Position numbers and translations under genes: made by a program. Of a stretch of DNA of 64,000 bases, positions 44,750 to 52,342 are shown one piece after another; position 1 is the stretch's first letter, and each line of letters opens with the position of its first letter. This stretch comes from Saccharopolyspora oryzae. Its GTDB lineage: Bacteria > Actinomycetota > Actinomycetes > Mycobacteriales > Pseudonocardiaceae. The stretch covers positions 30,669 to 94,668 of the forward strand of contig NZ_JAQGLA010000020.1 of assembly GCF_027853915.1 (NCBI RefSeq), read 5' to 3'. The notes below the pieces were generated by a model. It was not told the origin of the DNA. It did not search any database and was given only the letters and a program-made list of their open reading frames with translations.

Positions 44750-44789
44750 GGCGAACGGCCGCTCACCTCTTGGTGGGCGGCCGTTCGCC
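44750..44789 (+). terminator. sucB terminator
   Basis: An 18-bp stem with one G-T pair (44750-44767 with 44772-44789, TCTT loop) starts ten bases past the stop. Its arm GCGAACGGCC is shared with the asnB terminator. Confidence 0.8.
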
Positions 44790-44841
44790 GTTCTGCCCGA
44801 ACCGCTCGCTTCGGGCTTGGGAGTGCGGGACGATTCGCGGT

Positions 44842-45726
44842 ATGCGGGTGGTTGTTGCCGGTTCGTCCGGCCTGATCGGCACTTCCCTGGTCGCCGGGTT
44901 GCGGGCAGCTGATCACGAGGTCGTCCGGTTGGTGCGGCGCCTGCCGACCGCCCCGGACGAGCGGGGCTGGGACCCCGAGACCGGGAAGCTGGACGCCGAT
45001 GCGCTGGACGGCGCGGACGCGGTGGTGAACCTGTGCGGCGCGGGCGTCGGCGACAAGCGGTGGACGCCGGAGCGCAAGCGGCTGCTGGTCCGCTCCCGCC
45101 TCCGCCCGACCGCGGTGCTCGCCGAGGCGGTGGCCGAGGCCGGGGTTCCGGTGCTGGCCAACGGCTCGGCGGTGGGCTACTACGGCGACGCGGGTCCGAA
45201 GCCGGTGACCGAGGCGGCCCCGCCGGGCGACGACTTCCTCGCCGAGATGTGCAAGCGCTGGGAGGCGGCGACCGAGCCTGCCGCGAACGCCGGGGTCCGG
45301 GTGGTGCTGCTGCGCACCGGCCTGGTGCTCTCCCCGTCCGGCGGGCTGCTCGGACCGCTGCGGTCGGTGTTCTCGCTGATGCTCGGGGGCCGGTTGGGCG
45401 ACGGCACGCAGTACATGCCGTGGATCTCGCTGGACGACGAGGTGGCCGCGATCAAGTTCGTGCTGGAGAACCCCGCCATCTCCGGTCCGGTCAACCTCAC
45501 CGGGCCGGCACCGGTGACCAACGCGGAGTTCACCAAGGCGTTCGCCGAAGCCCTCGGCCGTCCCGCGCCGTGGGTCGTGCCGTCCTTCGCGTTGCGCATC
45601 GTGCTCGGCGAGTTCGCGGGCGAGGCGCTGAAGGGGCAGCGCGCCGTGCCGACCGTGCTGGAGTCGCACGGTTTCAGCTTCCAGCACCCGTCGATCAACG
45701 CGGCGCTGGCCGCTGTTGTCGGGTAG
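44842..45726 (+). CDS. TIGR01777-family NAD(P)-dependent epimerase/dehydratase
   Basis: The 294-residue extended short-chain reductase has the Rossmann start RVVVAGSSGLIGTSLVAGLRAAGH-like (here AADH), VVNLCGAGVGDKRWTPERK, and LANGSAVGYYGDAG with the conserved Tyr. It carries the DUF1731 C-terminal region (RAVPTVLESHGFSFQHPSINAAL). The family (YfcH, Rv2216) is conserved next to sucB and lipB, but its reaction is unknown. No ribosome site; GACGAT lies seven bases upstream of the ATG. Confidence 0.9.
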   Translation: MRVVVAGSSGLIGTSLVAGLRAADHEVVRLVRRLPTAPDERGWDPETGKLDADALDGADAVVNLCGAGVGDKRWTPERKRLLVRSRLRPTAVLAEAVAEAGVPVLANGSAVGYYGDAGPKPVTEAAPPGDDFLAEMCKRWEAATEPAANAGVRVVLLRTGLVLSPSGGLLGPLRSVFSLMLGGRLGDGTQYMPWISLDDEVAAIKFVLENPAISGPVNLTGPAPVTNAEFTKAFAEALGRPAPWVVPSFALRIVLGEFAGEALKGQRAVPTVLESHGFSFQHPSINAALAAVVG

Positions 45727-45782
45727 CACCGGGCGGTTTCGGCGCACCGACACCTTCGGGTGACGCCCGGTTCCGGCAGGCG

Positions 45783-45796
45783 TAGCCTGGCGCGCG
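45783..45796 (+). promoter_or_regulatory. lipB start region: -10 hexamer of a leaderless transcript
   Basis: TAGCCT at 45783-45788 is followed by seven bases and the GTG start. GGCGTAGCCTGG and GCGCGTGA around it recur almost unchanged at the lipA start (52329-52342). Confidence 0.55.
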
Positions 45797-46542
45797 TGAG
45801 TCGTGCGAATTCTTCGTGCCGCGCCTCTTCGGACCCCGTTGAAGTGCGCCACCTGGGAACCATCGATTACCTCGAAGCCTGGGACGTGCAGCGCGAGCTG
45901 GCGAGCGGCCGGGACGAGGGGCGCAACCCGGACACCCTGCTGCTGCTGGAGCACCCGTCGGTCTACACCGCGGGCAAGCGGACCTCGCCGGAGGACCGCC
46001 CCACCGACGGCACCCCGGTGATCGACGTCGACCGCGGCGGCAAGATCACCTGGCACGGTCCGGGGCAGATCGTCGGCTACCCGATCCTGAAGCTGACCGA
46101 CCCGATCGACGTCGTCGACTACGTGCGGCGGATCGAGCAGGGCCTGATCTGGGTGTGCGACCAGTTCGGTCTGCAGGCGGGCCGGGTCGAGGGCCGCAGC
46201 GGGGTGTGGCTGCCCGCTGGGGACGGCCGGCCGGAGCGCAAGATCGCGGCGATCGGCATCCGGGTGCAGCGCGGCATCACGATGCACGGCTTGGAGCTGA
46301 ACTGCAACGCCGATCTGAGCTCGTTCGACCGGATCGTGCCGTGCGGGATCAGCGACGCCGGCACCACCTCGCTGTCCGCCGAGCTCGGCCGGGACGTGCC
46401 GACCTCCGAGGCGTTCGACCTGGTCCAGCAGGGTGTGCTGGACGCGCTGGACGGCCGCCTGCCGATCACCGAGCGGGACATCCCGCGCCCGGAGGCCGCC
46501 GCGGCCGGCGTGACGCTCTCGCTGGATCCGAGCCTGCGCTGA
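45796..46542 (+). CDS. lipB: Octanoyl-ACP:protein N-octanoyltransferase
   Basis: LipB moves octanoate from acyl carrier protein to the lipoyl-domain lysine, the first step in making the cofactor of sucB. The 248-residue enzyme has [17 protein letters not shown], the [18 protein letters not shown] signature, [21 protein letters not shown] with the catalytic Lys, and [20 protein letters not shown] with the catalytic Cys. The GTG at 45796 has no ribosome site. It is separated from lipA by about 5.8 kb of inserted genes, unlike mycobacteria where they are adjacent. Confidence 0.95.
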   Translation: MSRANSSCRASSDPVEVRHLGTIDYLEAWDVQRELASGRDEGRNPDTLLLLEHPSVYTAGKRTSPEDRPTDGTPVIDVDRGGKITWHGPGQIVGYPILKLTDPIDVVDYVRRIEQGLIWVCDQFGLQAGRVEGRSGVWLPAGDGRPERKIAAIGIRVQRGITMHGLELNCNADLSSFDRIVPCGISDAGTTSLSAELGRDVPTSEAFDLVQQGVLDALDGRLPITERDIPRPEAAAAGVTLSLDPSLR

Positions 46543-46554
46543 CCGACTGAAACT

Positions 46555-46598
46555 CCACTCCTCTAGTATTCCGGAATTACGGACTACTAGAGGAGTGG
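46555..46598 (+). promoter_or_regulatory. 14-bp inverted repeat that covers the ribosome site of the next gene
   Basis: CCACTCCTCTAGTA (46555-46568) is the exact complement of TACTAGAGGAGTGG (46585-46598), with a 16-base loop. The right arm contains AGAGGAG, the ribosome site of the hydrolase gene starting at 46602. In RNA this hairpin would hide the site; in DNA it could be an operator. It could also double as a lipB terminator. Confidence 0.6.
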
Positions 46599-46601
46599 AC
46601 C

Positions 46602-47702
46602 ATGCTGCTGTCCCGCCGTCGCCTGCTCGCCGCCACCGCAGCGGCGACACCGCTGCTGTTCGTCGCGCCCAGCGCACTGGCCGAACCCGCGCCCGACCTG
46701 GCGACCCCGGAGGGCTGGCTGACCTGGATCAGCGCGCACCGCGACCAGCTCGGCCTGGTCCTCGACGACGGCCGCGGAAACCGGCTGCTGCACCGCCCGC
46801 ACGCCGCGCAACCGCTCGCCTCGGCGATCAAGGTCGTCCACCTCGCCGCCTACGCCACGGCCGTCACCGAAGGCCGCCTGGATCCCGCGGAGCAGATCCG
46901 CGTCGGCGACTGGGAGAGCTTCTACCTGCCGACCGACGGCCTCGCGCACGCGAACGCCCTCAAGCACCTGAACATCCCCACCGACTCGACGGGCTTGTAC
47001 GCGGCGGACCCCGAACACCGGGTAGCGCTCGACGACCTGGTCTCGGCGATGATCACCTTCAGCGACTCCGCGGCCCCGGACTTCATCCGCTCCCGCCTCG
47101 GCGAGGCCGCACTGCACGAGGCGGCGGCTGCGGGCGGCTGGCCGCGACCCGACATCCGCTCGATGTGCGCGGAGTACCTGTTCCTGCTGCCGGAGTTCGC
47201 CCCGCCCGCCCAGCTGCCCGTCCCGGCCCGCCGAGCCTGGGGCTATCAGCTGGAGCGCCGCTTCAGCACCGACCCCGACCTGCGGAAGCACGTGCTGGAC
47301 GAGCTCATGCAGGACGGCCTTCCCCCGTACCAGCAGCAGACCACCTGGGCCGACCGGACGATGTCGGCGACGGCAGCGCAACTCGCTTCGCTGCACCGCG
47401 CCATCGCCGGCTCCCCGAGCGAAGCCGCGGCGGTAGCGCGCACTCACCTCGAAGCACCGCTCAGCGCTCACCTGCCGCCGGGAGTCGTCGGGATCGGCAT
47501 GAAGGGCGGCAGCCTGCCCGGCGTCCTGACCTGCGGGCTCACCGTCCGCCGCGCGGACGGGACCATCGCGTCCGGCGCGCTGCTCGCGCACGGCGACATC
47601 TCGCCGGACCAGGTCGGCAGCGGCGATCCCGGCCTGCCGCTGCTGCTGGCGATGCAGCAGCCGGAATGGCGGGACCGGCTTGCGCGAGCGCTGGAGGGCT
47701 GA
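46602..47702 (+). CDS. Exported serine hydrolase, beta-lactamase/PBP-like
   Basis: The 366-residue protein has a Tat-like signal (SRRRLLAATAAATPLLFVAP) and a class A beta-lactamase-like fold. The active-site SxxK is PLASAIKVVHLAAY, the SDN-equivalent is TFSDSAAPDF, and the KTG-equivalent is GMKGGSLPGVLT. The SDS and KGG variants and lack of a clear Glu166 equivalent point to a carboxypeptidase or esterase rather than a true beta-lactamase. It is followed 14 bp later by an HTH gene on the same strand, and its ribosome site lies in a hairpin. Confidence 0.82.
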   Translation: MLLSRRRLLAATAAATPLLFVAPSALAEPAPDLATPEGWLTWISAHRDQLGLVLDDGRGNRLLHRPHAAQPLASAIKVVHLAAYATAVTEGRLDPAEQIRVGDWESFYLPTDGLAHANALKHLNIPTDSTGLYAADPEHRVALDDLVSAMITFSDSAAPDFIRSRLGEAALHEAAAAGGWPRPDIRSMCAEYLFLLPEFAPPAQLPVPARRAWGYQLERRFSTDPDLRKHVLDELMQDGLPPYQQQTTWADRTMSATAAQLASLHRAIAGSPSEAAAVARTHLEAPLSAHLPPGVVGIGMKGGSLPGVLTCGLTVRRADGTIASGALLAHGDISPDQVGSGDPGLPLLLAMQQPEWRDRLARALEG

Positions 47703-47716
47703 GGGAAGCTCATCCG

Positions 47717-48184
47717 GTGGCGGAGGACTTGCAGCAGCGGCTCGAGGCGCTCGAACAGCGCGTCGCAGCCCTGGAAGGCGCGCAGCGCACCGAACCCGTC
47801 GAGCCCAGCGGTTCGATCGTGCAGTACCAGGGCAGCCTGGTCGAACCGGTCGAGCTGGAGTGGCGCATCAACGCCGATCCGGCCTGGGTCCTCGACATGG
47901 CCGACGGCCCGCGCACCGAGGTGCTCGCCGCTCTCGGCCACCCGGCCCGCGCCGCGATCGTGCGGCTACTCGCGCAGTCAGGCGCCCAGCACACCGCTGC
48001 CCTGCAAGAAGCGGCAGGCCTGAGCTCGACCGGCCAGCTCTACCACCACCTCAAGAGCCTGACCGGCTGCGGCCTGGTCGAGCAGGACAAGCGGGGCACC
48101 TACCGCCTCCGCCCCCAGGCGACGATCCCCGCCCTGATCCTGCTCACCGCTGCCTCCGACATCGCAGGCCAGCTCCGCACCTGA
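47717..48184 (+). CDS. ArsR-type winged-helix regulator with N-terminal coiled coil
   Basis: The 155-residue protein starts with a short coiled coil (LQQRLEALEQRVAALEG), a linker with EPSGSIVQYQGSLVEPVELEW, and a winged helix with the ArsR pattern RTEVLAALGHPARAAIVRLLAQSGAQHTAALQEAAGLSSTGQLYHHLKSLTGCGLVEQDKRGTYRLR. No metal-binding cysteines are seen. It is co-transcribed with the serine hydrolase and may regulate it, perhaps through the inverted repeat at 46555-46598. Its ligand is unknown. Confidence 0.85.
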   Translation: MAEDLQQRLEALEQRVAALEGAQRTEPVEPSGSIVQYQGSLVEPVELEWRINADPAWVLDMADGPRTEVLAALGHPARAAIVRLLAQSGAQHTAALQEAAGLSSTGQLYHHLKSLTGCGLVEQDKRGTYRLRPQATIPALILLTAASDIAGQLRT

Positions 48185-48192
48185 CCGACGGA

Positions 48193-48221
48193 GAACGGCC
48201 TGCCGCGAGGGCAGGCCGTTC
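48193..48221. terminator. Bidirectional terminator between ArsR-type gene and F420 oxidoreductase gene
   Basis: A perfect 12-bp stem, GAACGGCCTGCC (48193-48204) with GGCAGGCCGTTC (48210-48221) and a 5-base loop, lies between two converging stops. Confidence 0.8.
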
Positions 48222-48232
48222 CCGCTCGCCGC

Positions 48233-49177
48233 TCAGAGCTGCGGCGCGATCTCGCTGGCGACCAGGTCGAGGTGGTCCAGGTCGGAGAGGTCCAGCACCT
48301 GCAGGTACAGGCGGGTGATGCCGGTGCGCTCGCGCCAGGCACCGATCTTGTCGACCGCCTCCGCCGGGGTGCCGGCCAGGCCGTTGAGCCGCAGCTCCTC
48401 GACCTCGCGGCCGATGGCCTCGGCCCGGCGGGCGATCTGCGCCTCGTCCTTGCCCACGCACAGCACCAGCGCGGCCGAGCGCACGATCTCGCCGGCGTCG
48501 CGGCCAATCTCCTCGCACGCCTCGCCGACCCGCTCGAACTGCGCGGCAGCTGTGTCGACGTCGGCGAACGGCAGGTTGAACTCGTCGGCGAAGCGCGCGG
48601 CCAGCGCCGGAGTGCGCTTCTTGCCCATGCCGCCGATCAGCACCGGCGGCCGCGGCTGCTGCACCGGCTTGGGCAGCGCGGGAGATTCGGCCAGCTGGTA
48701 GTGCTTGCCGTCGAAGTGGAAGTGCTCACCGGCAGGGGTGCTCCACAGCCCGGTGATGATCTCCAGCTGCTCGGCGTAGCGGTCGAAGCGCTCCTTGAGC
48801 GGCGGGAACGGGATTCCGTAGGCGGTGTGCTCCTCCTCGTACCAACCGCTGCCGAGGCCGAGCTCGATGCGCCCGCCGGACATCTGGTCGACCTGCGCCA
48901 CGGCGATCGCCAGCGGGCCGGGCAGCCGGAAGGTGCCGGCGGTCATCAGCGTGCCCAGCCGCAGCCGGCTGGTCTCGCGGGCAAGTCCGGCCAGCGTCAC
49001 CCAGGCGTCGGTCGGGCCGGGTTCGCCGGTCACCGGCCCCATCTTGAGGTAGTGGTCGGAGCGGAAGAACGCGTCGTAGCCGGTCGCTTCCGCGTGCTTG
49101 GCGACCCGCAGCAGGTCGTCGTACGTCGCGCCCTGCTGGGGCTCGGTGAAGATCCGCAGCTTGAAGTTCTCAGTCAC
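48233..49177 (-). CDS. LLM-class flavin/F420-dependent oxidoreductase
   Basis: The 314-residue luciferase-like monooxygenase-fold protein resembles the actinobacterial F420-dependent subgroup: DDLLRVAKHAEATGYDAFFRSDHYLKMG, RLRLGTLMTAGTFRLPGPLAIAVAQVDQMSGGRIELGLGSGWYEEEH, and PVLIGGMGKKRTPALAARFADEFN. It would transfer hydride between F420H2 and an unknown substrate. TAGCCT lies seven bases before the GTG, so the mRNA is probably leaderless. It lies 38 bp downstream of the tetR-type gene on the same strand but appears to have its own promoter. Confidence 0.9.
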   Translation of the reverse strand: MTENFKLRIFTEPQQGATYDDLLRVAKHAEATGYDAFFRSDHYLKMGPVTGEPGPTDAWVTLAGLARETSRLRLGTLMTAGTFRLPGPLAIAVAQVDQMSGGRIELGLGSGWYEEEHTAYGIPFPPLKERFDRYAEQLEIITGLWSTPAGEHFHFDGKHYQLAESPALPKPVQQPRPPVLIGGMGKKRTPALAARFADEFNLPFADVDTAAAQFERVGEACEEIGRDAGEIVRSAALVLCVGKDEAQIARRAEAIGREVEELRLNGLAGTPAEAVDKIGAWRERTGITRLYLQVLDLSDLDHLDLVASEIAPQL

Positions 49178-49215
49178 GATCTCGAGGCTAGTGGCGCCGA
49201 CCTGGCGCCACCTCG

Positions 49216-49815
49216 TCAACGGGTGCGCAGGCCCTGCAGGACTCGCTCGATGCAGGCCCCGATGTCCGCGCGGGCCTCCTTCGGCGTGCTGGAGGCCGCT
49301 ATGGCGGTGGCGCCCGCCGACAGCGAGCCGAACACCACGCGGGCCAGCGCATCGATCGGCAGCGGATCGATCTCCCCCGACTCGATCAGCCCGGCGACAG
49401 CCGCGCGCACCACCCCGAAGGTGTAGGACTCCTCGGCGGCGCGCCAGCGCTCCCAGCCCATCACGGCGGGCCCGTCCTGCACGACGATGCGCTGGTAGGA
49501 CGGTTCCAGGCAGACCTCCAGGAAGGCGCTGAGCCCGGAGCGGGTGGCCTCCCACTGGTCCCCGGCATCGGACAGCACTCCGCCCAGGCGCGAGACGACG
49601 CTGGTCTCGACCGCGTCGAAAGCCGCCTCGAACAACGCCTGCTTGCCGCCGAAGTGGTGGTAGAGCGCGCCCTTGGTGACCCGGGCCAGCCTGGCTATCT
49701 CCTCCAGCGAAGTGCCCGCGTAGCCGTGCTCGGTGAACAGCTCGACGGCGGAGTCCACCAGCGCCTGTCGGGTGGACTCCGAGTACTCCAAACGTCGAGG
49801 TCGAGCTGTCGCCAT
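49216..49815 (-). CDS. TetR-family regulator, probable repressor of the SDR gene
   Basis: The 199-residue protein has the TetR head at residues 12-60 (RQALVDSAVELFTEHGYAGTSLEEIARLARVTKGALYHHFGGKQALFEA) and a helical C-terminal domain with SYQRIVVQDGPAVMGWERWRAAEESYTF. I choose the ATG at 49815 because TAGGGT lies seven bases upstream (leaderless). A GTG at 49821 would overlap that hexamer's spacer. TACCGAGAGTA-type palindromes lie in its promoter region and upstream of the SDR gene 1.5 kb away, suggesting control of both. Confidence 0.9.
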   Translation of the reverse strand: MATARPRRLEYSESTRQALVDSAVELFTEHGYAGTSLEEIARLARVTKGALYHHFGGKQALFEAAFDAVETSVVSRLGGVLSDAGDQWEATRSGLSAFLEVCLEPSYQRIVVQDGPAVMGWERWRAAEESYTFGVVRAAVAGLIESGEIDPLPIDALARVVFGSLSAGATAIAASSTPKEARADIGACIERVLQGLRTR

Positions 49816-49833
49816 GCTCACAACCCTATGTCA

Positions 49834-49885
49834 TACCGACGGTACGCAGCCGTGCTACCCTCGGTGTACCAACATACTCTCGGTA
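49834..49885. promoter_or_regulatory. Cluster of TetR-type operator motifs
   Basis: TACCGACGGTA (49834-49844), TACCCTCGGTGTA (49856-49868, reverse TACACCGAGGGTA) and TACTCTCGGTA (49875-49885, reverse TACCGAGAGTA) lie between the TetR gene and the divergent small gene. The third matches the site at 51313-51323 exactly in reverse complement. Confidence 0.55.
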
Positions 49886-49933
49886 TGCCGCACACCCGGG
49901 GTATCCACCCGGGTCCGATCCCGGAGAGCGACC

Positions 49934-50407
49934 ATGAGTTGGAACGACTTCCACCAGCGGCAGAGCGCGATCGCGACGGTTCTCGGCAACGCTCGCCAGA
50001 ACCCGGACCAGGCACTCGACCTAGTGCCCGCGCCCTTCACCGACACCACCGAGCTGCTGCGCGCCCTGCAGTACAAGTGGACCCAGCAGCTGACCGGCCG
50101 GATCGACGTCGCGCTCGCCGAAACCGACGACGCCGCGGACGGCGACCGCATCCAGGCGGTCACCGAGGCCTGGCGCCGCACCGCCGAGGCGAACCCGGCG
50201 CTCCGCGACCTGCTCGACCGGCACCAGGCGAACCCGGTCCTGCGCCACGACGCGGCCCGCGAGCACCGCATGCTCGCCCTGGCCACCGGCCTGGCCGAAC
50301 CCGCCGAGCCGGACGCGGAGATCGCCCGCGTCGGCAAGGCCTTCCTCCAGCTGATCCGAGCCACCCCGACCGAATCCCGCAAGTCCTGCCTGCTGTCCCT
50401 GCGCTGA
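49934..50407 (+). CDS. Conserved hypothetical protein, alpha-helical
   Basis: The 157-residue soluble protein starts MSWNDFHQRQSAIATVLGNARQNPDQALDL and is predicted all-helical (TDTTELLRALQYKWTQQLTGRIDVALAETDDAADGDRIQAVTEAWRRTAEANPALRDLLDRH, HDAAREHRMLALATGL). No catalytic motif is seen. The ATG follows GGAGAG. Similar small proteins are found in other Pseudonocardiales, but I cannot name a family. It is divergent from the TetR gene and shares its operator region, so it may be a target. Confidence 0.75.
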   Translation: MSWNDFHQRQSAIATVLGNARQNPDQALDLVPAPFTDTTELLRALQYKWTQQLTGRIDVALAETDDAADGDRIQAVTEAWRRTAEANPALRDLLDRHQANPVLRHDAAREHRMLALATGLAEPAEPDAEIARVGKAFLQLIRATPTESRKSCLLSLR

Positions 50408-50414
50408 CCCGCAG

Positions 50415-51206
50415 TCACGAACGCTGGAACGCCGGGGCGGTCGGCTCCTGCCGGAGGGTCGGCACCGGCATGCGGAGCGCGTGGGCGGCGGTCAGGGCTC
50501 GCCGCTCGCGCACCGACGCGGCCATGCCGCGGATCAGCGCCGAGGGCTCGACCGCCGCGTTCGGCCGGACCAGCTCCACCGGCCACGGCAGCACGTGGCA
50601 CAGCCGGAGCACGACTACGAACGGCATCAGCGCGATCTGCACCGCGAGCTCCGCCGCCGCAGCGCAGAACAGGACCGCGAACAGGAGCAGGAACGGGATC
50701 GCGATGATCGCCGAGATCGGATCGTCACCGAGCCCGCTGGGCAGGCTGTCCAGCGCGTACTCGAACGACGTCTTGCGCCGCCACAAGAACCAGCGCCGCC
50801 GCCCGTAGGGGCTCAGCTTCTTCTCCACCAGCCGCCAGCGCTGCGCCTTGATCTCGACCGGCGTGAACTTCGCGTGCTCCCCCGCCAGCAGCGCCTCCGC
50901 TCCGTCGAGCCCGCTGTTGCTGCCGAGGTGCTCGCGCAACGCACTACGCATCCGCCGCGCCGTGGCGAGGGTCCCCACGCGGACCACCCCGGCGCGGCAC
51001 CCGCGGGCGCTGATCTCCAACCGCCATCCCCGGTTGGCGGCTCGCACGACCAGGACCAGCGGCATCAACGCGAAGATGACCAGCAGTTCCAGCCAGCAGC
51101 CGAGCAGCACCAGGGTGAACGGCACGAGCCAGGCCAACCGCAGCGCTACCGAGATCGGGCCTTCGCTCAGCCTCGGCCAACGATCACCCATCACGCGCAG
51201 GCGCAT
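50415..51206 (-). CDS. Membrane protein with two hydrophobic hairpins, unknown function
   Basis: The protein (about 263 residues from the ATG at 51206; ATG 51191 is equally possible) has a first membrane hairpin around VALRLAWLVPFTLVLLGCWLELLVIFALMPLVLVV. A soluble middle part follows (RVGTLATARRMRSALREHLGSNSGLDGAEALLAGE, KLSPYGRRRWFLWRRKTSFEYALDSL), then a second hairpin around AIIAIPFLLLFAVLFCAAAAELAVQIALMPFVVVLR. The two hairpins resemble each other, suggesting internal duplication. No ribosome site decides the start. It converges with the hypothetical gene with 7 bp between them. Confidence 0.65.
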   Translation of the reverse strand: MRLRVMGDRWPRLSEGPISVALRLAWLVPFTLVLLGCWLELLVIFALMPLVLVVRAANRGWRLEISARGCRAGVVRVGTLATARRMRSALREHLGSNSGLDGAEALLAGEHAKFTPVEIKAQRWRLVEKKLSPYGRRRWFLWRRKTSFEYALDSLPSGLGDDPISAIIAIPFLLLFAVLFCAAAAELAVQIALMPFVVVLRLCHVLPWPVELVRPNAAVEPSALIRGMAASVRERRALTAAHALRMPVPTLRQEPTAPAFQRS

Positions 51207-51312
51207 CACGCGGGACCACGGCGCCCATCGGATGCGCACCGTCCAAGATGTTGCAGACACGACCGGTCAGTATTCCCGCATCGATCACCGGCGACCCCTG
51301 GTACACCGAACC

Positions 51313-51323
51313 TACCGAGAGTA
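51313..51323 (+). promoter_or_regulatory. TetR-type operator overlapping the SDR -10 region
   Basis: TACCGAGAGTA is identical to the reverse complement of the site at 49875-49885, and GGTACACCGA precedes both. The last two bases of the motif are the first two of TAGGTT (51322-51327), the -10 hexamer six bases before the SDR start. Confidence 0.6.
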
Positions 51324-51333
51324 GGTTTCGGGC

Positions 51334-52257
51334 ATGACGAGGTGGACCGCAGCCGACATCCCCGACCAGACCGGCCGAACCGCGCTGATCACCGGCGCGA
51401 ACTCCGGCCTGGGCCGCCGCAGCGCGCAAGCCCTGGCCGAACGCGGCGCCCGCGTCCTCATCGCCTGCCGCAACGCCGAGAAGGGACGCGCAGCCCAGCA
51501 GGAGATCGCCCGGACCGCCACCACGGCACCAGAACTCGTCGAGCTGAACCTCGCCGACCTCTCGTCGGTCCGCGACGCCGCCGCCGAGATCCGCGAGCGC
51601 ACCGACGGCCTGGACGTCCTCATGAACAACGCCGGGGTGATGGCCACCCCGCGCCGCACCACCGAGGACGGCTTCGAGCTGCAGATCGGCACCAACCACC
51701 TCGGCCACGCCGCGCTGACCTGGCTGCTCCTCCCGGCAATGCGCCCGGGCGCGCGCGTGGTGACGGTCTCCAGCCTGGCCCACCACGGCGGCGGGCTGGA
51801 CGTCGACGACCTGAACTTCACCCGCCGCCGCTACCACCCGGTGCGCGCCTACAGCCAGTCCAAGCTCGCCAACCTGCTGTTCGCGCTGGAACTCGACCGC
51901 GCGGCCAAGCGCGCGCAGCACGACCTGATCAGCGTCGCCGCCCACCCGGGCATGGCGATGACCGAGCTGACCCGCAACACGTCCCGCCTGCACTCGCTGC
52001 CCGCACCGGTGCACAACGTCGTCCACCTGGGCACCCGCCTGGTCACCCAGCCCGCCGAGCACGGCGCGCTGCCGCAGCTCTTCGCCGCGACCGCGCCGGG
52101 CGTCCGCGGCGGCGACTACTTCGGCCCCGGCGGCATCGGCGAGGTCCGCGGCCACCCGTCCCGGGCACGGGTGAGCAAGGCCGCGCGGGACGTCCGCACC
52201 GCCCAGCGGCTGTGGGAGGCCACCGCCGAGCACACCGGCGTCGCGCCGAGTTGGTGA
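51334..52257 (+). CDS. Short-chain dehydrogenase/reductase
   Basis: The 307-residue NAD(P)-dependent reductase shows the cofactor motif TALITGANSGLGRRSAQALAERGARV, the DVLMNNAGVMATP segment, the active Ser in VVTVSSLAHHGG and the catalytic YSQSK. The HPGMAMTELTRN loop resembles retinol-dehydrogenase-like and WW-oxidoreductase-type SDRs of actinobacteria. The Arg pair after GLG suggests a preference for NADP. TAGGTT is placed six bases before the ATG, overlapped by a candidate TetR operator, so expression may be induced by the TetR ligand. Confidence 0.9.
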   Translation: MTRWTAADIPDQTGRTALITGANSGLGRRSAQALAERGARVLIACRNAEKGRAAQQEIARTATTAPELVELNLADLSSVRDAAAEIRERTDGLDVLMNNAGVMATPRRTTEDGFELQIGTNHLGHAALTWLLLPAMRPGARVVTVSSLAHHGGGLDVDDLNFTRRRYHPVRAYSQSKLANLLFALELDRAAKRAQHDLISVAAHPGMAMTELTRNTSRLHSLPAPVHNVVHLGTRLVTQPAEHGALPQLFAATAPGVRGGDYFGPGGIGEVRGHPSRARVSKAARDVRTAQRLWEATAEHTGVAPSW

Positions 52258-52328
52258 CCCAGCTCACCAGCGGTTTCTTTCGCCTGGTGGAACGAGATGC
52301 GAGATGACCACGGCGCGCCCCGAGGGCG

Positions 52329-52342
52329 TAGCCTGGGGCGCG
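52329..52342 (+). promoter_or_regulatory. lipA start region: -10 hexamer of a leaderless transcript
   Basis: TAGCCT (52329-52334), seven bases, then GTG. The surrounding GGCGTAGCCTGGGGCGCGTGA differs from the lipB region at a single position over about 20 bases. Confidence 0.55.

Noticed and set aside
46602..47702. A genuine antibiotic-inactivating class A beta-lactamase
   Set aside because: The SDN and KTG motifs are altered to SDS and KGG and no Glu166-type residue was seen; a peptidase or esterase role is more likely.
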